Origin: Halobacteriales archaeon QS_5_70_17
Lineage (GTDB): Archaea; Halobacteriota; Halobacteria; Halobacteriales; Haloarculaceae
Assembly: GCA_003021975.1 (NCBI GenBank)
Contig: PXRR01000008.1
Location: 115,753 to 170,376 of the forward strand
DNA length: 54,624 nucleotides
Direction of reading: 5' to 3'
The translations under genes were made by a program, and so were the position numbers. Under the pieces are notes generated by a model, which saw nothing but the letters and a program-made list of their open reading frames with translations, was not told where the DNA came from and searched no databases. This document shows, piece by piece, positions 54,409 to 54,624 of this stretch (its first letter is position 1; every line of letters starts with the position of its first letter).

Positions 54409-54624
54409 CTACTCCCCTTCCAGCGCCGCCCGAACCCGTCCGCCGAGGCGCTCGAAGGGGTCGGCGAGAGCAGGGTCGACCGCCCCGACGGGCCGCCCGT
54501 GGGCCGTCGCGCGTTCGACCGCCCGCGCCTCCGGGACCGCGACCGCCGGTGCGCCGAACAGGTCCTCTACCCGGCTGGTCGGCGGGTCCTCGCCGGTCCG
54601 GTTGAGCGCGACGGCGACCAGCCC
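54409..54624 (-). CDS. ParA/MinD-type ATPase, C-terminal fragment at window edge
   Basis: The last 71 codons of a minus-strand gene that enters from the right edge. LVAVALNRTGEDPPTSRVED, LFGAPAVAVPEARAVERATA and a closing VDP/DPFERLGGRVR segment match the C-terminal part of MinD-like ATPases (the -V-L-N-R-x switch strand, then the proline-rich strand and final helix). The P-loop is outside the window. It converges with the TFB gene, ending 32 nt after its stop. A second ParA-like gene is about 3 kb away. Confidence 0.65.
   Translation of the reverse strand, partial: GLVAVALNRTGEDPPTSRVEDLFGAPAVAVPEARAVERATAHGRPVGAVDPALADPFERLGGRVRAALEGE

Overview
The window is a chromosomal segment of an extremely halophilic archaeon (class Halobacteria). 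The evidence is very high GC with strong G/C at third codon positions, acidic proteins, an A-type ATP synthase operon, family-D DNA polymerase, TFB, archaeal pilins, a bacteriorhodopsin with its Bat activator, and many genes whose start codon lies 25-32 nt downstream of an AT-rich TATA-like element (leaderless transcripts). I cannot assign a genus from the sequence alone.

Layout. 1-3.4 kb (minus): DNA polymerase D large subunit, split by an intein that runs off the left edge. 3.7-7.4 kb: a beta-hydroxyacid dehydrogenase-type reductase, a short-chain polyprenyl diphosphate synthase and the etfBA pair. 7.5-11.9 kb: a broken membrane-linked HTH regulator, a secreted protein, a pilin-like protein and a quinone-type methyltransferase. 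12.0-26.4 kb: the ATP synthase genes in the order H-I-K-E-C-F-A-B, then a 5.4 kb block (histidine-kinase remnant, bat, bacteriorhodopsin, lycopene cyclase, brp), then ATP synthase subunit D. 26.5-30.0 kb: zinc-ribbon protein, prepilin peptidase, iron-transport-type protein, hisI and a coiled-coil protein. 30.2-37.1 kb (minus): multi-PAS histidine kinase, phosphoglucosamine mutase, a decayed surface cupredoxin protein and a stand-alone C39-like peptidase. 37.3-46.6 kb: small hypotheticals, a FilR1-like regulator, PRPP synthetase, isoleucyl-tRNA synthetase, family-4-type uracil-DNA glycosylase, a thioesterase-like fragment and a DehI dehalogenase. 46.6-54.6 kb: pilin, MFS transporter, DsrE protein, amidohydrolase, HIT protein, two ParA/MinD-like ATPases (the second partial), FkbM methyltransferase and TFB.

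The most notable arrangement is a complete light-energy module embedded between atpB and atpD. It holds a LOV-containing Bat regulator, two tandem Bat-box-like sites, a DTD-type proton-pumping rhodopsin, and the two enzymes that turn lycopene into retinal. The proton pump and the ATP synthase that uses its gradient are thus physically interleaved and may be co-transcribed.

A second theme is damage. At least ten otherwise well-conserved genes, including atpB, brp, hisI and phosphoglucosamine mutase, carry small internal deletions or 1-2 nt shifts. Essential genes are hit, so assembly or sequencing error is at least as likely as true pseudogenisation. Raw reads would decide.
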